34,107 nt of DNA, taken from assembly GCA_045631525.1 (NCBI GenBank), contig JAZQUY010000004.1, positions 1 through 34,107 on the forward strand. The letters run 5' to 3'. The notes under the pieces are model-generated. The model saw only the letters and a list, made by a program, of their open reading frames with translations, searched no databases and was not told the DNA's origin. Of the stretch, positions 29,701-34,107 are shown in pieces. Each line of letters opens with the position of its first letter. The first letter of the stretch is position 1. Source of the stretch: SIG440 sp045631525 (GTDB lineage: Bacteria; Bacillota; Clostridia; Monoglobales; Monoglobaceae). The position numbers and the translations under genes were made by a program.

Positions 29701-31215
29701 TTATTTTTCTATGTAGTAAACTTTTGCGTTTTTGTCGCCAAAAATGTTAAGGATTTTATCCTCTGCATTTTCATCAAAAATTTCGACTTCGGGTTCTTTC
29801 ACTTCGTTAGCACCATATTGACCAATCATACCGCCAAGATGCTGAATGTATGTGTTGTCATGCATTTCGGGACAGGATTCCTGTTTGAGTGCAACAAGGT
29901 GAAGCATTCTGTATGCGCAGCGGTCAAAAATGTTGTTATGGATTGAGAAGTTGCTTGCCGGGTTTTCATAGCTCCAGCCCTTTATGAGAGCGGGGGTGTG
30001 ATAGTTGTGGCGTTGTTGTCCCCAACCATAGCCTGAAAGTCTCAAGATATTGCCGCTCATAACAACATTATCCATATAGCTTCCAAAGTCCATACCATAT
30101 GAGCCAAGGAAATATTCAATGCCGTAAACACACTTTTCAAAAATATTGTCCGTGTAACGGATGTTTACCATAATTTTTTGCTTTCTCATATTTGACTGAT
30201 GTGTTGCGCCGGCATCATAAGCCTGATAAATATAACAGTTTGAAACGATGTAGTCATCACAAGCGCCGTAAATTTCCACACCATTGCCGTAACGTGTCAC
30301 CGAACCGCGTCCGCCTTCGGGATAGTTGGGATCGCCGCCACCAAAACTTTGGATGTTTCCGCCTATCCAGCCGATTTCACAGTTGGTAACATGAAGCCCT
30401 TTAACGTCACAAGCAGTTACTCCAAAACAATAGTATTTCATACAGATATTGTCTATAGTGATATTTGGTTTGTTCAATACATTGAATGCAACCTTGAAGG
30501 CAATAACTTCAATGGATTTGAAAACATCTCCGGGGTTACCTTTGTCGCATCTTAAGTACATTTCGCCAAGGGAGGGGGTATCAGATGCAGGACTTCCAAC
30601 CATAGGAATAGGAAAGTATTCAGTGTCAGGACCGCCAAAATGGAGGGAAGCACAGTAGTTCCAGAACATATCAAGGTTTTCAGTCATTTCGTTTTCCATA
30701 ACAAAATCGCGGCTTTCGTCTTCACGACATACAAAGTGGAGGTCGCGGAATGAAGGAATAAGCTTTCTGGAAACTGCCTCTCCATCGTTGAAAACCAATG
30801 TTCCGGGGTCGCCTATTCGCTTTGTGTATTTCCAGATGTTGTGTTTTTCGTCATACAGTTCCCAAAGAGAAGGGTCGGCAAGGTCTTCAATGTGACCATA
30901 AAACTTTGGTTTTTCACCTGTGCCGTACGCGCCGTAAGTAACGCCGGGCATAGCGTTTATCATAAACCCACGGAATATATCACCGCGCTTAAAAAGAACG
31001 GCATCACCTTCAAAAAGCCAGGTTCTGTTGACGCGGTTGGCAGTTTTCCATGCAGTTTCAGGAGTTTTGCCATCGTTTTGGTCATCACCATCTGTGCTTA
31101 CGTAATATGTAGTACCAGAAATGGTGGGGTTGTCTTCGGCATTAAGAATTTCTCTTTTACGTTTTTCGTACAATTCTTCGTTTTGTTTCAAAAAATCTTG
31201 TGTTGCTTTTAACAT
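29701..31215 (-). CDS. Right-handed parallel beta-helix protein, likely uronate/pectin-related
   Basis: A 504-aa protein. After a charged N-terminal helix, TTYYVSTDGDDQNDGKTPET (about residues 35-54) is the entry motif common in beta-helix lyases and epimerases. Many short strands with Asn-rich turns follow, for example NKPNITIDNICMKYY, LHVTNCEIGWIGG, NCYIYQAYDAG, TDNIFEKCVYGIEYF and IHNNIFDRCA. There is no signal peptide, so it should act in the cytosol on imported oligosaccharides. It is divergent from uxaC, KDPG aldolase and kdgK, which suggests action on hexuronate-containing oligomers. Catalytic residues cannot be assigned, and lyase, hydrolase and epimerase activities are all possible. 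AGGGGGAG precedes the ATG and a good promoter lies upstream. Confidence 0.82.
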   Translation of the reverse strand: MLKATQDFLKQNEELYEKRKREILNAEDNPTISGTTYYVSTDGDDQNDGKTPETAWKTANRVNRTWLFEGDAVLFKRGDIFRGFMINAMPGVTYGAYGTGEKPKFYGHIEDLADPSLWELYDEKHNIWKYTKRIGDPGTLVFNDGEAVSRKLIPSFRDLHFVCREDESRDFVMENEMTENLDMFWNYCASLHFGGPDTEYFPIPMVGSPASDTPSLGEMYLRCDKGNPGDVFKSIEVIAFKVAFNVLNKPNITIDNICMKYYCFGVTACDVKGLHVTNCEIGWIGGNIQSFGGGDPNYPEGGRGSVTRYGNGVEIYGACDDYIVSNCYIYQAYDAGATHQSNMRKQKIMVNIRYTDNIFEKCVYGIEYFLGSYGMDFGSYMDNVVMSGNILRLSGYGWGQQRHNYHTPALIKGWSYENPASNFSIHNNIFDRCAYRMLHLVALKQESCPEMHDNTYIQHLGGMIGQYGANEVKEPEVEIFDENAEDKILNIFGDKNAKVYYIEK

Positions 31216-31275
31216 AAATGCTCCCCCTCGGAAAATAAAATATATGGATAAATTTCACTTTTAAAAAGCAATTAA

Positions 31276-31304
31276 AGTATAGCATACAGCAAAAAGAAAG
31301 TCAA
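31276..31304 (-). promoter_or_regulatory. Promoter of the beta-helix protein gene with overlapping GTAT-ATAC palindrome
   Basis: On the minus strand TTGACT (31304-31299), 17 bases, TATACT (31281-31276). A GTATnnnATAC palindrome (31278-31287) covers the -10, a plausible repressor site. Confidence 0.72.
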
Positions 31305-31380
31305 TAACTAAAAATATTTTGTATTGACAGATTTTTATATAAACTTTTTTCAAAAATGTGAAATAAAATGCATAAAATAT

Positions 31381-31409
31381 TTGCTTTTTCAGGGATAATG
31401 TGGTACAAT
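31381..31409 (+). promoter_or_regulatory. Promoter of the uxaC-aldolase-kdgK operon
   Basis: TTGCTT (31381-31386), 17 bases, TACAAT (31404-31409), placing the start near 31416. It is divergent from the beta-helix gene promoter, about 80 bases away. Confidence 0.65.
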
Positions 31410-31415
31410 ATAAAC

Positions 31416-31425
31416 TGGTATACAA
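31416..31425 (+). promoter_or_regulatory. Candidate GntR-type operator at the uxaC start site
   Basis: TGGTATACAA resembles the TTGGTATACCAA consensus of UxuR/ExuR-like GntR regulators of hexuronate genes, with one arm imperfect. It covers the predicted transcription start, so a bound repressor would block initiation. No regulator gene is inside the window. Confidence 0.4.
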
Positions 31426-31447
31426 AAACAGACGGGAGTGGAGATTG

Positions 31448-32833
31448 ATGAAAGAAAATTTTCTTTTAAAAACAAAGACGGCACAGCATCTTTTTGATGA
31501 TTATGCGAAGGATATGCCTATCGTTGACTATCATTGCCATCTCAATCCTAAGGATATTGCTGAGGATAAGGCTTATGAGAATATTACACAGATATGGCTT
31601 TACGGCGACCACTACAAATGGCGTTTTATGCGCAGTATGGGTGTTGACGAAAAATACATAACAGGTGATGCCAGCGATTATGAAAGATTTAAAGCGTATG
31701 CAAAAGCTATTGGCTATGCTGCGGGAAATCCTCTTTATCACTGGACTCAGCTGGAACTTAAAAGATATTTTGACATTGACGAATATCTTACTGAAGAAAG
31801 TGCAGACAGAATTTGGGAGAAAACAAGCGAAATTATTACAAGCGGTGATTTTACAACAAGAAAGGTTATTAAACGTTCAAATGTCAAACTCATCGGCACA
31901 ACCGATGACCCCGTTGACAGTCTTGAATATCACAAGCAAATCAAAGAACTGGGGGATTTTGATACAGTGGTTGTCCCCACATTTCGTCCGGACAAGGCTG
32001 TGAACATTGACCTTGACGGTTTTTGCGAATACATAAAAAAGCTTTCAGAAGTTGGAGAGCAAGAAATCAAGTCTTATGAAGATTTAAAAGACGTTCTATC
32101 GGCAAGACTTGACTTTTTCTGCGAAATGGGTTGCCGAGCATCTGACCATGCAGTCGAAAATATGCCTTATCTGGTGGCGGATGACAAGGAAGTTGACAAA
32201 ATTTTGAAGACTGCACTTAAGGGCAAAAAGGTATCAGCTGAAGATGCTGAAAAATATAAGACCGCACTTCTCTTGTGGCTTGGCGAAGAATATGCAAGGA
32301 GAAATATTGTTCTTCAGATTCATGCAAGTGCTCTTCGAAACAACAATACAAGAATGTTTGAAAAGCTCGGACCTGATACAGGCTTTGATTGTGTAGCTGA
32401 TGTTCTTGAAATCAAAAAGCTTTCAGGATTTATGAACCATCTTGAAAAAATGGGCGCACTTCCCAAAACAATTCTTTATTCCCTTAACAATAAGGATAAC
32501 ATCACCATGGCGACACTTATGGGCTGTTTCCAGAGCGATGAAATCCCTGGCAAAATTCAGCTTGGTTCTGCTTGGTGGTTCCTTGATACCAAGGATGGCA
32601 TGGAAGATCAGATAAAGTGCCTTGCAAACGAGGGCGCTCTTGCTACTTTTGTTGGCATGCTCACAGACTCAAGAAGTTTCTTGTCATATCCCCGTCACGA
32701 ATATTTCAGAAGAATTCTCTGTAATATTGTCGGACAGTGGGTTGAGGATGAAATGTTTACTGACAATGAGGAAATTCTTAAAGAACTTATCCAGAACATT
32801 TGTTCTTGTAATGCACAGCGTTTCTTTATGTAA
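31448..32833 (+). CDS. uxaC: Glucuronate (uronate) isomerase
   Basis: A 461-aa enzyme of the amidohydrolase superfamily, normal length for UxaC. It isomerises D-glucuronate to D-fructuronate and D-galacturonate to D-tagaturonate. IVDYHCHLNP (25-34) gives the HxH metal pair, TTDDPVDSLEYH and VVPTFRPDKAVN lie in the barrel, LQIHASALRNNN contains the mid-barrel His, and GSAWWFLDTKDGMEDQ and SYPRHEYFRRILC are strong family signatures near the C terminus. I chose the ATG at 31448, preceded by GTGGAG; the frame is open further upstream but without a ribosome binding site. It heads an operon with KDPG aldolase and kdgK. Confidence 0.96.
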   Translation: MKENFLLKTKTAQHLFDDYAKDMPIVDYHCHLNPKDIAEDKAYENITQIWLYGDHYKWRFMRSMGVDEKYITGDASDYERFKAYAKAIGYAAGNPLYHWTQLELKRYFDIDEYLTEESADRIWEKTSEIITSGDFTTRKVIKRSNVKLIGTTDDPVDSLEYHKQIKELGDFDTVVVPTFRPDKAVNIDLDGFCEYIKKLSEVGEQEIKSYEDLKDVLSARLDFFCEMGCRASDHAVENMPYLVADDKEVDKILKTALKGKKVSAEDAEKYKTALLLWLGEEYARRNIVLQIHASALRNNNTRMFEKLGPDTGFDCVADVLEIKKLSGFMNHLEKMGALPKTILYSLNNKDNITMATLMGCFQSDEIPGKIQLGSAWWFLDTKDGMEDQIKCLANEGALATFVGMLTDSRSFLSYPRHEYFRRILCNIVGQWVEDEMFTDNEEILKELIQNICSCNAQRFFM

Positions 32834-32868
32834 ATTATACTTTTAAATAAATTTCGGAGGATGAAAAT

Positions 32869-33513
32869 ATGTTAAAAGAACAGGTAATTCAAAAAATAAC
32901 AGATGTTGGTATTGTTGCGGTTGTTCGTGCCGAAAGTGCTGAACAGGCAAAGAAAATTGCTGACGCATGTATTGCAGGCGGCGTTCCCGCAATTGAGCTT
33001 ACTTTCACTGTTCCCCACGCTGACAAGGTAATCGCTGAACTTTCTGAAATGTATACAGAAGACGAAATTATTCTTGGTGCAGGTACAGTTATGGACTCGG
33101 AAACCGCAAGAATTGCAATCCTTGCCGGTGCGCAGTACATAGTAAGCCCTTATTTTGACGAGAAGACGGCAAAACTCTGTAACCGTTACAGAGTTCCTTA
33201 TATGCCAGGTTGCATGACGATCAAAGAGGTTGTTGCGGCTATGGAAGCAGGTGCTGACATCATCAAGATATTCCCCGGTGAAGTGTTCGGGCCGAAGATT
33301 ATCAAGGCAATCAACGGACCAATCCCTCAGGCAAGAATGATGCCCACAGGCGGTGTTTCTGTTGACAATGTTGATGAATGGATTAAGGCAGGCGCCGTTG
33401 CTTGCGGTGCAGGCGGTGCTCTCACAGCAGGCGCAAAGACCGGCGATTATGCAGCTATTACAGAAACAGCAAAGAAATTTGTTGAAAACATCAAAAAGGC
33501 AAGAGCCAAATAA
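32869..33513 (+). CDS. eda: 2-dehydro-3-deoxy-phosphogluconate (KDPG/KHG) aldolase
   Basis: A 214-aa class I aldolase that splits KDPG into pyruvate and glyceraldehyde-3-phosphate. VAVVRAES holds the conserved Arg20, AIELTFTVP the catalytic Glu43, GAGTVMD is the phosphate/strand motif, and DIIKIFPGEVFGP the Schiff-base Lys133; PTGGVSVDN is the C-terminal phosphate loop. It sits between uxaC (35 bases) and kdgK (24 bases), the order of reactions in uronate breakdown. Missing from the window are the reductase and dehydratase steps (uxuB/uxaB, uxuA/uxaA), which may follow kdgK. CGGAGGA precedes the ATG. Confidence 0.95.
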   Translation: MLKEQVIQKITDVGIVAVVRAESAEQAKKIADACIAGGVPAIELTFTVPHADKVIAELSEMYTEDEIILGAGTVMDSETARIAILAGAQYIVSPYFDEKTAKLCNRYRVPYMPGCMTIKEVVAAMEAGADIIKIFPGEVFGPKIIKAINGPIPQARMMPTGGVSVDNVDEWIKAGAVACGAGGALTAGAKTGDYAAITETAKKFVENIKKARAK

Positions 33514-33537
33514 GAATTTTAAAGGAGAGATTTTAAA

Positions 33538-34107
33538 ATGGCAAAGAAAGTTGTTACATTTGGCGAGATTATGTTAAGACTTGCGCCAAACGGATATTAC
33601 AGATTTTTTCAGAATGATCAGATGCAGGCGACATTCGGCGGTGGTGAAGCAAACGTTGCTGTATCACTTGCAAATTATGGATTAGAATCAAGCTATGTTA
33701 CAAAGCTTCCAAAGCACGCTATTGGTCAGGCGGCTGTTGACAGCCTCAGATACTTTGGCGTGGACACTTCGAAAATTGTTCGCGGCGGCGAAAGAGTTGG
33801 TATCTACTATCTTGAAAAAGGCGCGTCACAGCGTGGTAGTGTTTGTATTTATGACAGAAAGTATTCTGCAATCCAGATGGCTGACAAGGCTGATTTTGAC
33901 TGGGATGCAATCTTTGAAGGTGCTGACTGGTTCCACTTTACAGGAATTACACCGGCACTCGGTCCTAATGTTGTTGAAATATGCAAGGATGCCTGCAAAG
34001 CTGCAAAAGCTAAAGGTGAAAAGATTTCCTGCGACCTCAACTATCGCGGAAGGCTTTGGACACGTGATGGAGCAAGAGCTGCTATGTCAGACCTTTGCCA
34101 GTATGTT
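33538..34107 (+). CDS. kdgK: 2-dehydro-3-deoxygluconokinase, N-terminal part
   Basis: The gene runs off the end of the window; 190 codons are visible from the ATG at 33538, which has AAAGGAGA 9 bases upstream. TFGEIMLRLAPNGYYRF is the KdgK N-terminal signature, FGGGEANVAVSLANYG is the PfkB sugar-binding motif, RVGIYYLEKGASQRGSVCIYDRK the substrate region and CDLNYRGRLW the strand before the catalytic domain. The enzyme phosphorylates 2-keto-3-deoxygluconate to KDPG, the substrate of the preceding aldolase. The DTTGAGD catalytic motif lies beyond the edge. Close resemblance to KdgK, not generic PfkB, is supported by the operon. Confidence 0.92.
   Translation, partial: MAKKVVTFGEIMLRLAPNGYYRFFQNDQMQATFGGGEANVAVSLANYGLESSYVTKLPKHAIGQAAVDSLRYFGVDTSKIVRGGERVGIYYLEKGASQRGSVCIYDRKYSAIQMADKADFDWDAIFEGADWFHFTGITPALGPNVVEICKDACKAAKAKGEKISCDLNYRGRLWTRDGARAAMSDLCQYV

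Noticed and set aside
31324..31353. TTGACA at 31324 as the uxaC promoter
   Set aside because: No acceptable -10 lies 16-18 bases downstream; the TTGCTT/TACAAT pair nearer the gene is better.

Overview
The window looks like a chromosomal segment of an anaerobic member of the Bacillota, most likely class Clostridia and plausibly a gut lineage. The signs are AT-rich DNA, strong AGGAGG-type ribosome binding sites, near-consensus sigma-A promoters (TTGACA-N17-TATAAT occurs perfectly three times), a lysine riboswitch, two T-box leaders, ferredoxin-dependent indolepyruvate oxidoreductase, and many compact intrinsic terminators. I see no phage, transposase, CRISPR array or rRNA. One tRNA (Asn, GTT) is present.

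Layout. 1-239 is the GC-rich tail of an aminotransferase gene (about 61% G+C by hand count, against roughly 40% afterwards). 300-902 is a RibU-like riboflavin ECF S component. 925-3477 is a lysine-riboswitch-controlled dapA-lysA operon. 3491-3680 holds what looks like an unannotated small RNA with its own promoter, a rod-like fold and a terminator. On the minus strand lie a T-box-controlled XRE-cupin-acyl-CoA ligase fusion (3761-6064) and a der-plsY-gpsA-flavin-reductase operon (6434-9950). On the plus strand follow a sodium:neurotransmitter-type symporter, tRNA-Asn, a decayed repeat tract and a CapD-like nucleotide-sugar dehydratase.

14023-21775 is a second T-box unit: sodium:solute symporter, acyl-CoA ligase, iorA, iorB, paaK and an ACT-domain protein. 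T-boxes induce genes when an amino acid is scarce. I therefore infer that this operon runs towards synthesis: it would import an organic (aryl or branched-chain) acid, activate it to the CoA ester, and reductively carboxylate it with IorAB to a 2-oxoacid for transamination. The minus-strand ligase fusion with its own T-box may be a second branch of the same strategy.

21790-25463 is a divergent AraC regulator facing a PIG-L deacetylase, a PfkB kinase and a NagB-like protein. Together they look like an amino-sugar pathway, but the NagB-like protein lacks one canonical active-site aspartate. After it come an M20 peptidase, a Cof-type HAD phosphatase, a secreted CAP-domain protein with a cysteine cluster, an 85-aa orphan and a DUF2238-type membrane protein. 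The right end (29701-34107) is a uronate locus: a parallel-beta-helix protein without a signal peptide, divergent from uxaC, KDPG aldolase and a truncated kdgK. The locus has divergent promoters and a candidate GntR-type operator.
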